Shown here: positions 1 through 7,072 of the stretch, in pieces
Layout of the letters: each line of letters starts with the position of its first letter
Position numbering within the stretch: position 1 is the first letter of the stretch
From: an uncultured Eubacteriales bacterium
GTDB taxonomy: Bacteria > Bacillota > Clostridia > Christensenellales > Christensenellaceae
Assembly (NCBI GenBank): GCA_902782475.1
Contig: CACZNR010000020.1
Coordinates: forward strand, 1 to 9,821
Length of the DNA stretch: 9,821 bases
Direction: 5' to 3'
Translations under genes and position numbers: made by a program
The notes under the pieces: model-generated
The model's database searches: none
What the model was told of the DNA's origin: nothing
The model's input: the letters and a program-made list of their open reading frames with translations, nothing else

Positions 1-2057
1 TCGCTCCTTCCAAGAGAATAACCGGCCATGTCACGCACTATCTCCATGACCTGCTCCTGATACACCATACAGCCATACGTATCCTTGAGGATGTTTTCAA
101 GGATAGGATGATCATAGTGCACTTTCTCATGATTGTTCTTTGCTTCTATATATTCAGGGATCTTTGCCATTGGTCCGGGCCTGAAAAGAGCGATGCCCAC
201 CATGACATCTCCAAGGGAGCCAGGTTTCATCCTTGTCATAAGAGATCTCATGCCATCACTCTCCAGCTGGAAGATACCATCCGTTTCACCGGAGGATATA
301 AGATCATAGACTGCCTTATCATCAAAGTCTATCTTCTGAATGTCTATATCCCTGCCTGTGTTCTGTTTTACCATTCTCAGGGTATCCCTTATGACAGTAA
401 GGGTACGAAGCCCAAGAAAGTCCATTTTCAGCAGGCCCAGGTCTTCTATGTTGTGCATGTTATACTGGGTCATGACGCTTTCATCCTTTTTGTTGAAACA
501 AAGAGGTGAATACTCTGTTATGGGCTTTGCAGAAATGACCACAGCTGCAGCATGGGTGGATGTCTGACGTGGCATGCCTTCTATTTTCATGCATGTATCC
601 AGCCATTCCTTTATATCTTCGCTGGAGTCGTATTCGGTCTTAAGCATAGGTGAACTGTCAAGTGCCTCTTCTATGGTCTTGACTCCGAACGGGACCATCT
701 TTGCGACCCTGTTCGATTCAGCAAGAGGTATGCCCATTACTCTTGCAACATCCTTGACTACCTGCTTGGCTCCAAGGGTGCCGAATGTCACCAGCTGAGC
801 CACATGATCCTGTCCGTATTTTGATGCAACATAGTCAATGACTTCCCCTCTTCTTTCGATGCAGAAGTCAGTATCAATATCCGGCATGGATACCCTCTCC
901 GGATTCAGGAACCTCTCAAAGAGGAGATTGTATTTTATCGGATCGATATCAGTAATGCCTAGTGCATATGCCACTATGCTTCCTGCAGCACTGCCCCTTC
1001 CAGGGCCTACCATTATGCCGTTTTCCTTTGAAAAATTGATATAATCCCAGACGATGAGAAAATAATCCGTAAAGCCCATGGAGATTATGGTATCAAGTTC
1101 ATATCTCACCCTTTCGGCATGTGAAGATGCTTCGCTTCCATATCTGTTCTTCATTCCTTCTTCAACAAGATGTTCCAGGTATGAAACATTGGTGAATCCT
1201 TCAGGTATGTCAAATCTAGGCATCAGATGTATGCCCTGTTCTATGTAGATGTCACATTTGTCAGCTATCTCTACAGTATTTTCCAGTGCTTCAGGTATGA
1301 AATCAAAGAGCTTCTCCATCTCTTCAGTGGATTTTATATAGAATTCATCCTTCTCGAACAATCCACCACCATCAGCAAGAGTCTTTCCCATCTGGAGACT
1401 CATAAGTATGTCCTGTGCGGAGGCGTCCTCCTTCTCCACATAATGGCAGTCATTTGTTGCAACGATCTTTATGTCAAGGGTCCTGGCCAGTTCTATGAGC
1501 ATAGGCATGACTCTTATCTCATCTGCAATGCCATGATTCTGTATCTCTATATAGAAATCATCACCAAAAATCCTTTTGAGTCTCATTGCAAGAGCATATG
1601 CTTCATCCTTCTGCCCCTGCAGAAGAAGCTGTGGTATGTCACCTGCCACACATGCACTGGTGCAGATTATACCTTCAGAATATTTTTCAAGAGTATCATA
1701 GTCTATCCTTGGTTTATAGTAATATCCCTCAAGAAAACCTATGGTGCAGAGCTGCATAAGATTCTTGTAACCCTTTTCGTTTCTGGCAATGAGGATCAGA
1801 TGACCATATTCCCTGTTTTTTGTTGTCTTTTCAGTCATGTCCTGAACTGCATATGCTTCGAACCCGAGCACAGGCTTTATGCCCTGTTTTACAGCCTCAT
1901 TATAGAAATCGATGACACCATACATTGCCCCGTGATCAGTAATGGCTATGGCTTTCTGTCCCAGATCCTTAGCTTTTCTTATTATGTCTTTTATCCTAGC
2001 CGCACCATCCAGCAGACTGTATTCACTATGGACGTGCAGATGAACGAAATCTCCCAT
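1..2057 (-). CDS. dnaE: DNA polymerase III alpha subunit DnaE, N-terminal ~685 residues (C-terminus beyond window edge)
   Basis: Replicative DNA polymerase of the C family, which extends primers with dNTPs at the fork. In Clostridia it usually coexists with PolC and handles much of the primer extension. The frame is open from an ATG at 2057 to the window edge, with GGAGA at 2063-2067 as the ribosome binding site. Residues 1 to about 280 form a PHP domain that starts with HLHVHSEYSLLDGA (6-19) and includes ITDHGAMYG and NDCHYV motifs, so the metal-ligand pattern looks intact. The palm carries PDIDTDFCIERR from residue 392, with catalytic Asp395 and Asp397; the third catalytic Asp is 546 in KMDFLGLRTL. 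STHAAAVVIS (500-509) is also typical. The readable end is YGCMVYQEQVMEIV...AGYSLG, just before the family's usual ADLLRRAMGKK-type motif, so the rest of the fingers, the beta-binding and OB domains lie outside. It is transcribed divergently from the HAD-hprK operon. Identity is certain; only the C-terminal half is unseen. Confidence 0.97.
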   Translation of the reverse strand, partial: MGDFVHLHVHSEYSLLDGAARIKDIIRKAKDLGQKAIAITDHGAMYGVIDFYNEAVKQGIKPVLGFEAYAVQDMTEKTTKNREYGHLILIARNEKGYKNLMQLCTIGFLEGYYYKPRIDYDTLEKYSEGIICTSACVAGDIPQLLLQGQKDEAYALAMRLKRIFGDDFYIEIQNHGIADEIRVMPMLIELARTLDIKIVATNDCHYVEKEDASAQDILMSLQMGKTLADGGGLFEKDEFYIKSTEEMEKLFDFIPEALENTVEIADKCDIYIEQGIHLMPRFDIPEGFTNVSYLEHLVEEGMKNRYGSEASSHAERVRYELDTIISMGFTDYFLIVWDYINFSKENGIMVGPGRGSAAGSIVAYALGITDIDPIKYNLLFERFLNPERVSMPDIDTDFCIERRGEVIDYVASKYGQDHVAQLVTFGTLGAKQVVKDVARVMGIPLAESNRVAKMVPFGVKTIEEALDSSPMLKTEYDSSEDIKEWLDTCMKIEGMPRQTSTHAAAVVISAKPITEYSPLCFNKKDESVMTQYNMHNIEDLGLLKMDFLGLRTLTVIRDTLRMVKQNTGRDIDIQKIDFDDKAVYDLISSGETDGIFQLESDGMRSLMTRMKPGSLGDVMVGIALFRPGPMAKIPEYIEAKNNHEKVHYDHPILENILKDTYGCMVYQEQVMEIVRDMAGYSLGRS

Positions 2058-2084
2058 GTTTGTCTCCAATGATTTATTATCCTA

Positions 2085-2090
2085 ATTATA
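2085..2090 (-). promoter_or_regulatory. Putative -10 element of the dnaE promoter
   Basis: The minus strand reads TATAAT, a perfect -10 hexamer, 27 bases upstream of the dnaE ATG, so the leader would be about 20 bases and would hold the GGAGA ribosome binding site. The hexamer 17 bases further upstream (TCTTCT) is a poor -35 and lies in one arm of the inverted repeat at 2108-2144. That suggests an activated or repeat-controlled promoter. This is a sequence match only. Confidence 0.5.
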
Positions 2091-2107
2091 TCATGCGATA
2101 TGTATAA

Positions 2108-2144
2108 AGAAGACTCTTTCCTGTTCCCAGAAAAAGAGTCTTCT
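2108..2144. repeat. Perfect 12-bp inverted repeat upstream of dnaE
   Basis: AGAAGACTCTTT (2108-2119) and AAAGAGTCTTCT (2133-2144) are exact reverse complements around a 13-base loop. The repeat sits 51 bases upstream of dnaE in the divergent intergenic region, and its dnaE-proximal arm overlaps the place where the -35 of the TATAAT promoter should be. It could be an operator, or a leader hairpin if dnaE transcription starts further upstream. It could also be the terminator of a short unseen RNA on the minus strand, where the hairpin is followed by TTATA only, a weak U-tract. No known regulator site is recognised. Confidence 0.6.
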
Positions 2145-2240
2145 ATTTGCCCTTATGTAACAATCAGCAAGGATGCTTTTCCCCTGTTTATTGAAGTACC
2201 CTTCCAATCCTGAATACAGACAATTGGGACAATCAATAGC

Positions 2241-2269
2241 TTTATAAAAGTAATCTCATCCTATATAAT
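2241..2269 (+). promoter_or_regulatory. Sigma-A type promoter of the HAD-hprK-murB-rapZ-whiA-HPr operon
   Basis: TTTATA (2241-2246, 4/6 to TTGACA) and TATAAT (2264-2269, perfect) are separated by 17 bases. Transcription would begin near 2276, giving a leader of about 29 bases with AAGAGG (2291-2296) placed 8 bases before the ATG at 2305. No other good promoter was found in the short gaps inside the operon, so this probably drives all six genes. Confidence 0.65.
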
Positions 2270-2304
2270 ATATATGTGAAAATTTAGGTTAAGAGGAAAA
2301 TAAC

Positions 2305-3114
2305 ATGCAATACAAATTAATAGCAATCGATATGGACAAGACACTCCTTACTGACGAAAGTCTTTTGACCGAGCGTTCCAAAGAAGCAATGGAAGCCGCC
2401 GAGAAAAAAGGTGCTTATGTTGTCCTTGCCACAGGAAGAATGGCAGCAAACGTAAGAGCTCTTGTGGAAAAGCTTGGACTGAACCTTCATTCACCAATCA
2501 TCTGCGGTGGCGGCAGTCAGGTCGTTGACAAGGACTACAATCTTATCTATTCTTGCAATATCGTACCGGATGTGGCAAAACAGGTCCTTGATTTCTGCAG
2601 AGACAATAACATTTACTGCCAGATATTTGAAGGAGCTAACTTCATATTCAAGAAGCATATGCCACAGACTGATACATATGTCGGGATAAGTGGTCTGACC
2701 CCTGTAGAAGATCCTGACATCTTCGAACGTGAACATGTCGATACTCCAAAGATCCTTATAATAGAAGATGAGGAGACCATTAAAAAGCTTCAGGTCACAC
2801 TCAGGGAAAAATTCCCCATGCTGAACATCGGAACATCGAGACCTACCTTCCTTGAACTCAATAATCCTGACGGCAACAAGGGTGTTGCGCTTAAGGTCCT
2901 TGCTGAGAAACTTGGACTTTCAAGGGATGAGCTCATAGCGATCGGTGACAATCAGATCGATGCCAGCATGATAGAATATGCAGGACTTGGAGCTGCAGTC
3001 GGCAATGCTCTTCCTGAGATAAAGGATATTGCTGATTACATTTCAGCTGATAACAATAATGAAGGTGTAACTGAAGTAATAGAAAAGTTTATCATCAACG
3101 AGGAAACACTCTGA
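2305..3114 (+). CDS. Cof-type HAD-IIB family hydrolase (sugar/nucleotide phosphatase, substrate unknown)
   Basis: A 269-residue cytosolic phosphatase of the haloacid dehalogenase superfamily, subfamily IIB (Cof/YbjI/YidA-like), which typically removes phosphate from sugar phosphates or cofactor-related phosphates. Motif I is DMDKT with the nucleophile Asp9 and the acid/base Asp11; motif II is Thr43 in LATGR; motif III Lys192 lies in NPDGNKG; motif IV is GDNQID (214-219) with Mg2+-binding Asp215 and Asp219. The region of about 85-185 is the alpha/beta cap that sets substrate choice. Length and motifs match the family. The start is well supported by AAGAGG at 2291-2296. It is the first gene of the operon, and its stop is only 4 bases before hprK. 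The substrate cannot be read from the sequence. The position beside the HPr kinase hints at sugar-phosphate metabolism, but that is inference. Confidence 0.93.
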   Translation: MQYKLIAIDMDKTLLTDESLLTERSKEAMEAAEKKGAYVVLATGRMAANVRALVEKLGLNLHSPIICGGGSQVVDKDYNLIYSCNIVPDVAKQVLDFCRDNNIYCQIFEGANFIFKKHMPQTDTYVGISGLTPVEDPDIFEREHVDTPKILIIEDEETIKKLQVTLREKFPMLNIGTSRPTFLELNNPDGNKGVALKVLAEKLGLSRDELIAIGDNQIDASMIEYAGLGAAVGNALPEIKDIADYISADNNNEGVTEVIEKFIINEETL

Positions 3115-3118
3115 TAAA

Positions 3119-4033
3119 ATGAAGAAGAAAGTTAAAGTAAGGAGATTCATAGAAGATCTCGAACTTACCCCGATATATATAGGTAACCAACAGGATTTCG
3201 ATATAAATACAAGCGATCTCAACCGTCCGGGACTGCAGCTCAGCGGATTCTTTGAGTATTTTTCACATGAAAAAGTGCAGTTGTTTGGAAAGGGCGAGAT
3301 CGAGTATATCAAAAGTCTTCCTGAAGATGTCGCTAAAGAGAGGCTTGAAAGACTTTTCAGTGCCAATATACCATGCGTCATAATATCCAGGGACCAGTAT
3401 CCAAGTGACATCATAATCGATGTGGCAAAAAAATATGACGTTCCGCTCCTGCTGTCAAAGCTTGATACCATGAAGATCTCCAATCTTACGTCGATTTTCC
3501 TCGACAATGAACTTGCCCCAAAGATCGCAAGGCATGGAGGACTCATCGATGTATATGGGGTCGGGATATTCCTTACAGGAGAGTCAGGCATAGGAAAGAG
3601 TGAAACAGCTCTCGAGCTCATCAAGCGTGGCCACAGGATGATCGCAGACGATGTGGTCGAGATAACCAAGATCTCCGACAGTGTCCTTGTGGGCAGAGCA
3701 CCTGATGTCATCAGGCATCTCATGGAGATAAGGGGACTGGGACTTGTGGATATCTCTGTACTTTACGGCATGGGCGCAGTTATGGAAGGAAAGACCATCA
3801 CCCTGCGCATACACCTGGCAGCAGGTGATGTTCAGGATATCGACAGGCTCGGGGTGAATACTGAATATACCAACCTTCTTGGAGTTGATATACCCAAGAT
3901 AACGATACCGGTAAGGCCCGGAAGGAACCTTGCTGTCATCATAGAAGTAGCAGCCATGAATTTCAGGCTGAAATCTCTGGGACATAATCCTGCAGATGCA
4001 CTTAATCAGGACCTTTTGAATCTTTTGGGATGA
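3119..4033 (+). CDS. hprK: HPr(Ser) kinase/phosphorylase HprK
   Basis: A bifunctional sensor enzyme of carbon catabolite control. It phosphorylates Ser46 of HPr (and Crh) with ATP or pyrophosphate when glycolytic intermediates are high, and removes the phosphate with inorganic phosphate when they are low. The 304 residues match the usual 300-320. The N-terminal domain (1 to about 130) is the non-catalytic half. The catalytic half has His139 in ARHGGLIDVYG, the Walker A/P-loop GESGIGKS (154-161), the Asp177-Asp178 pair, the family signature MEIRGLG (202-208) and the C-terminal K-loop PVRPGRNLAVIIE near 264-276. All expected active-site positions are present. GAGGA at 3100-3104 lies 14 bases before the ATG, rather far, so coupling to the upstream HAD gene (stop 4 bases away) probably helps. 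Its presumed partner, an HPr paralogue with Ser46, closes the same operon. Confidence 0.97.
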   Translation: MKKKVKVRRFIEDLELTPIYIGNQQDFDINTSDLNRPGLQLSGFFEYFSHEKVQLFGKGEIEYIKSLPEDVAKERLERLFSANIPCVIISRDQYPSDIIIDVAKKYDVPLLLSKLDTMKISNLTSIFLDNELAPKIARHGGLIDVYGVGIFLTGESGIGKSETALELIKRGHRMIADDVVEITKISDSVLVGRAPDVIRHLMEIRGLGLVDISVLYGMGAVMEGKTITLRIHLAAGDVQDIDRLGVNTEYTNLLGVDIPKITIPVRPGRNLAVIIEVAAMNFRLKSLGHNPADALNQDLLNLLG

Positions 4034-4034
4034 T

Positions 4035-4931
4035 ATGATAGAACTTAAAACTTTTCTGGACAAACATGATATTCCATACATGGAAAATGCCTGTATGGCA
4101 GGATATACATCTTTCCGTACGGGAGGCAATGCCTCCCTTCTTATACTGCCGGATTCAATGGAAAAGATACTTGCTCTTCTGAGAGAGCAGTTATCAGATT
4201 ACATTGTTCTTGGCAGCTGCTCAAACATACTGGTCAGTGATGAAGGTGTGAAGACTCCTGTAATACTTCTTCAGAATAATTTTTCTGATATCTACATGGA
4301 AGATGGAAAGATACATGCACTTGCAGGAGCCAGACTTTCCACACTCGCCAATTTTGCCATATCACATAGCCTGCGTGGTCTGGAGTTTGCCGGCGGCATA
4401 CCCGGCAGCGTTGGTGGCGGGGTCTTCATGAATGCCGGTGCGTACGGCGGAGAGCTTAAGGACTGCATAAAGGAAGTCCATGCTGCTGATCTTAAGGGTG
4501 AGCTTCATGTTTTCAATAATGAGGAATGCGACTTCTCATACAGACACAGTCGCTTTTCTCAGGGAGATCTGATAGTACTTAAGGCTGTCTTCTCACTTGA
4601 AGAAGGCATAGCATCCGAGTCTGCAGAGATCCTCAGGGAACTTAACCGGAGACGTAAGGAAAAACAGCCTCTTGAATATCCAAGTGCAGGCAGTACGTTT
4701 AAAAGGCCCGCAGGTTATTATGCAGGGGCACTTATCGAAAGTTCCGGTCTTAAGGGAACAAAGATCGGCGGAGCTGAAGTTTCAGAGAAACATGCCGGTT
4801 TCATAATCAATAGTGGTGATGCAACTTCCAGAGACATATATGAACTCATAAAATATGTCCAGAAGGTAGTATATGAGAAACATGGTGTAAAAATGGAACC
4901 AGAAGTCAGGTTCATAGGAGATTTTGAATGA
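4035..4931 (+). CDS. murB: UDP-N-acetylenolpyruvoylglucosamine reductase MurB
   Basis: A cytosolic FAD enzyme that reduces UDP-GlcNAc-enolpyruvate to UDP-MurNAc with NADPH, the second committed step of peptidoglycan synthesis. The 298 residues carry FRTGGN (27-32), the FAD-binding stretch GIPGSVGG (121-128) followed by MNAGAYGG, YRHSR (169-173), the catalytic proton donor Ser220 in SAGSTFKRP, HAGFIIN (253-259) and EPEVRFIG with catalytic Glu290. The overall form, with short insertions and SAGSTFKRP, fits the Gram-positive type II group. One motif is unusual: GSCSN (60-64) where GxGSN is commonest. The ATG begins one base after the hprK stop, with only a weak GGGA ahead of it, so translation is probably coupled. 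The last four bases overlap rapZ (ATGA). Confidence 0.96.
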   Translation: MIELKTFLDKHDIPYMENACMAGYTSFRTGGNASLLILPDSMEKILALLREQLSDYIVLGSCSNILVSDEGVKTPVILLQNNFSDIYMEDGKIHALAGARLSTLANFAISHSLRGLEFAGGIPGSVGGGVFMNAGAYGGELKDCIKEVHAADLKGELHVFNNEECDFSYRHSRFSQGDLIVLKAVFSLEEGIASESAEILRELNRRRKEKQPLEYPSAGSTFKRPAGYYAGALIESSGLKGTKIGGAEVSEKHAGFIINSGDATSRDIYELIKYVQKVVYEKHGVKMEPEVRFIGDFE

Positions 4932-5833
4932 GAGTAACTATTATAACAGGTCTATCCGGTGCAGGAAAATCCACAGCTCTCAGAGCTCTTGAGGATATTG
5001 ATTTCCTGTGCACTGACAATCTGCCTCCAGTCCTTATCCCGGAATTTGTAAAGACGTGCATGGCCATGGCCAATGCACCACACAATATTGCCATAGCTAC
5101 TGACCTCAGGGTCGGCAGCATGTTTGATGCAGTATACGACGCCATCGATGCCCTTAAAGAACTGGAGATAGATCTGGACATCATATTCCTTGATGCTTCT
5201 GACAGTTCCCTTATCAGCAGATATACCCAGACCAGAAGGAAACATCCTCTTTCAGGTAGCGGAAATATCCTTTCGGGTATCTTTGCAGAGCGCGACAGGC
5301 TTCAGCGGATCAAGGATATGTCTTCATATGTACTTGATACCAGCACATATACGAACAAGCAGCTTGCAAATGCCATTCAAAGACGTTATAAGGAAGAATC
5401 CGACCAACGTCTTCTGGTATCGGTAATATCATTCGGTTACAAAAGAGGCATCCCTATGGATGCAGATCTTGTTTTCGATATGAGATTCCTGCCAAATCCC
5501 TTCTATATAGAAGAATTCAGGATGTCCACAGGCATGGATGAGGACGTGCGGAACTACGTGCTCGGTTTTGAAGAAGCACAGTACTTCCTTGATAAGCTTA
5601 CTGAAATGGTACTGAATCTTGCCCCTCATTATCTGCAGCAGGATAAAAAACAGCTTACCATCGGAATTGGCTGTACAGGCGGTATGCATCGTTCCGTTGC
5701 CATGGCCGAAGCACTGCACAAGAGGCTCTCTGAGAAAGGCGCCCGGGTAACTGTGGAGCACCGGGATATAAATCTTGAACAAAGTTCTGTAAGGAGCAGA
5801 TTCCCTCAGCTCTCAAAAGAAGGGAAAAAGTGA
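4928..5833 (+). CDS. rapZ: RapZ/YvcJ family nucleotide-binding adaptor protein
   Basis: A P-loop ATP/GTP-binding protein. In E. coli RapZ is an RNase adaptor that senses glucosamine-6-phosphate and guides decay of the GlmZ RNA. The Bacillus homologue YvcJ hydrolyses nucleotides and affects competence; the RNA role is not shown for Clostridia. The 301 residues are full length. The Walker A motif is GLSGAGKS (8-15), followed by the CTDNLPP motif (28-34), SFGYKRGIP (168-176) with DMRFLPNP (184-191), and the C-terminal phosphate-binding motif GCTGGMHRSV (248-257) and EHRDI (277-281). The residue before HRS is Met253 where Gln, Lys or His is usual. AGGAG at 4916-4920 stands 7 bases before the ATG, which overlaps the murB stop. 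The link with murB is sensible because glucosamine-6-phosphate feeds the same cell-wall precursor pathway. yvcK, often found next, is absent. Confidence 0.95.
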   Translation: MRVTIITGLSGAGKSTALRALEDIDFLCTDNLPPVLIPEFVKTCMAMANAPHNIAIATDLRVGSMFDAVYDAIDALKELEIDLDIIFLDASDSSLISRYTQTRRKHPLSGSGNILSGIFAERDRLQRIKDMSSYVLDTSTYTNKQLANAIQRRYKEESDQRLLVSVISFGYKRGIPMDADLVFDMRFLPNPFYIEEFRMSTGMDEDVRNYVLGFEEAQYFLDKLTEMVLNLAPHYLQQDKKQLTIGIGCTGGMHRSVAMAEALHKRLSEKGARVTVEHRDINLEQSSVRSRFPQLSKEGKK

Positions 5834-6762
5834 TGGCATCGTTTACTTCGAAAGTAAAGGAAGAACTGGCAAAGATACAGATCAGGAATGATCCCTCTGC
5901 CCTTTCAGAGCTTGCCGGTATTATACACTGCTCTGCTACCGTTACCATAGGACGTGGCGGTGTTGCCCTGAGGCTGGTGACCGAGAACAAAAACACTGTG
6001 AATCTGATATTTGCCCTGGTCAGAAGGTTGTATAAAACAGACTGCGAACTTTCACAGACCCTGAATCAGATGAAAAAGGAGATCTACCGCGTGACCATAA
6101 GGGTCCAGAACATGGAAAAGCTTTTCAATGACCTGGCTGTCCCCTACGGGATCAGCTTTGAAGTCAATACCAGCAGCACGACTTTCGCAGATCTCACTTC
6201 TGATAAGGAAAGGCAGATCTCATACCTACGTGGCTGCCTTGTCGGAAACGGTGTCATAACTGACCCCGAAAAACAGTATCATCTGCAGATAAATGTATCT
6301 TCACTTTCACTGGCCGAGAAGATCCTGGAGATGCTGAATACATACAGTATAAAAGGTGGTATCACTGAGAGGAAAACAGGATACATAGTCTATATTAAGG
6401 AAGCTCAGGGGATCAGCGACCTTCTGACACTTACCGGAGCTTATGCTTGCGTATTGGATATAGAAGATATAAGATTAACTAGAGAGCTGAGGAACACAGC
6501 CAATAGACAAGTTAACTTTGAAAATGCTAATATTGATAAGACAGTAGAATCTGCCATGGTGCAGATACAGGCCATAAGGCTTATAGAAGAAAGAAAGGGT
6601 CTGGACTTTCTCTCCCCTTCACTGCGTGAAGCAGCTGAAGTGAGACTTAACAATCCGGAATCACCACTGAGTGAACTGGCTTCCCTCTGTGGTGGCATAT
6701 CAAAGTCGGGCATGAATAACCGGCTAAGAAAAATAGTTAATATAGCGGACCAGCTCCGCTGA
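5833..6762 (+). CDS. whiA: DNA-binding protein WhiA (LAGLIDADG-like N-terminus, C-terminal HTH)
   Basis: A conserved Gram-positive DNA-binding protein. In Streptomyces it is a sporulation transcription factor with WhiB; in Bacillus subtilis it affects cell division and chromosome segregation. The 309 residues show a degenerate LAGLIDADG homing-endonuclease fold with YLRGCLVGNG (131-140) and YHLQI following, then RNTANRQVNFENAN (220-233), and a C-terminal helix-turn-helix ending in SKSGMNNRLRK (290-300). I chose the ATG at 5833, whose A is the last base of the rapZ TGA. AAGGG at 5820-5824 is then 8 bases away. A GTG at 5830, in the same frame, would add one residue and is only 5 bases from that site, so it is a possible alternative. 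Catalytic nuclease residues are not expected in WhiA and I see no sign of nuclease activity. Seventeen bases separate it from the HPr-like gene. Confidence 0.96.
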   Translation: MASFTSKVKEELAKIQIRNDPSALSELAGIIHCSATVTIGRGGVALRLVTENKNTVNLIFALVRRLYKTDCELSQTLNQMKKEIYRVTIRVQNMEKLFNDLAVPYGISFEVNTSSTTFADLTSDKERQISYLRGCLVGNGVITDPEKQYHLQINVSSLSLAEKILEMLNTYSIKGGITERKTGYIVYIKEAQGISDLLTLTGAYACVLDIEDIRLTRELRNTANRQVNFENANIDKTVESAMVQIQAIRLIEERKGLDFLSPSLREAAEVRLNNPESPLSELASLCGGISKSGMNNRLRKIVNIADQLR

Positions 6763-6779
6763 AGTGAGGAGTATACATC

Positions 6780-7055
6780 ATGTTATACAAAGAACTTACC
6801 ATCAATATACCTGGAGGACTCAAGTCCAAAGGTGCTGCAATGATGACACATGTTGCCGGGCATTTTGAATCTCAGATATTGATAGAGAGTGAATACAAGA
6901 AGATCAATGCCAAAAGCATAATGGGTGTTTTATCACTACAGGTCCCTGAAGGTGATACGATCAACATCGTAGCAAACGGAAAAGACGAAAAAGAAGCGAT
7001 CGCCGCTCTTGAGAAGCTTGCTTCTACCGGTTCTATCCCATCTGAGATCCTGTGA
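6780..7055 (+). CDS. HPr-family protein lacking the PTS His15 (Crh-like), Ser46 conserved
   Basis: A small soluble protein of the HPr fold (91 residues; HPr is about 85-90). In true HPr the motif GLHARPA carries His15, phosphorylated by Enzyme I for sugar transport. Here the aligned stretch is GLKSKGA (13-19): Lys15 replaces His15, Lys17 replaces Arg17 and Gly18 replaces Pro18, so phosphotransfer should be impossible. The regulatory site is intact: NAKSIMGVLSL (43-53) places Ser46 exactly where HprK phosphorylates HPr. This is the Crh arrangement, where Bacillus subtilis Crh has Gln15 and acts only as a CcpA corepressor or metabolic effector. Location supports that: in B. subtilis crh also follows the whiA homologue yvcL, and here hprK heads the same operon. 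AGGAG at 6767-6771, 8 bases before the ATG, is strong. It is the last gene before the terminator. The regulatory role is inferred from the family and context. Confidence 0.92.
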   Translation: MLYKELTINIPGGLKSKGAAMMTHVAGHFESQILIESEYKKINAKSIMGVLSLQVPEGDTINIVANGKDEKEAIAALEKLASTGSIPSEIL

Positions 7056-7072
7056 TCATTTTCATAGCAGAC

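Noticed and set aside
108..1044. Several shorter plus-strand frames across the dnaE region
   Set aside because: They are reverse-strand shadows of the DnaE palm domain, with no motifs and no suitable starts.
1227..2072. A 281-codon plus-strand open frame opposite dnaE
   Set aside because: It lies entirely antisense to well-conserved dnaE sequence, its translation is Cys/Tyr/Phe-rich without any recognisable domain, and it has no ribosome binding site.
2058..2304. Riboswitch, tRNA or small gene in the divergent intergenic region
   Set aside because: Apart from the inverted repeat and the two promoters I see no conserved RNA core, cloverleaf or start codon with a ribosome binding site.
3043..4129. 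Two long minus-strand frames opposite hprK
   Set aside because: hprK on the plus strand has every family motif; the opposite frames have no domain, and they overlap coding sequence of HAD, hprK and murB.
5830..6762. WhiA as an active homing endonuclease
   Set aside because: The LAGLIDADG-like fold is the normal degenerate one of WhiA, with a C-terminal HTH, in a normal chromosomal context.
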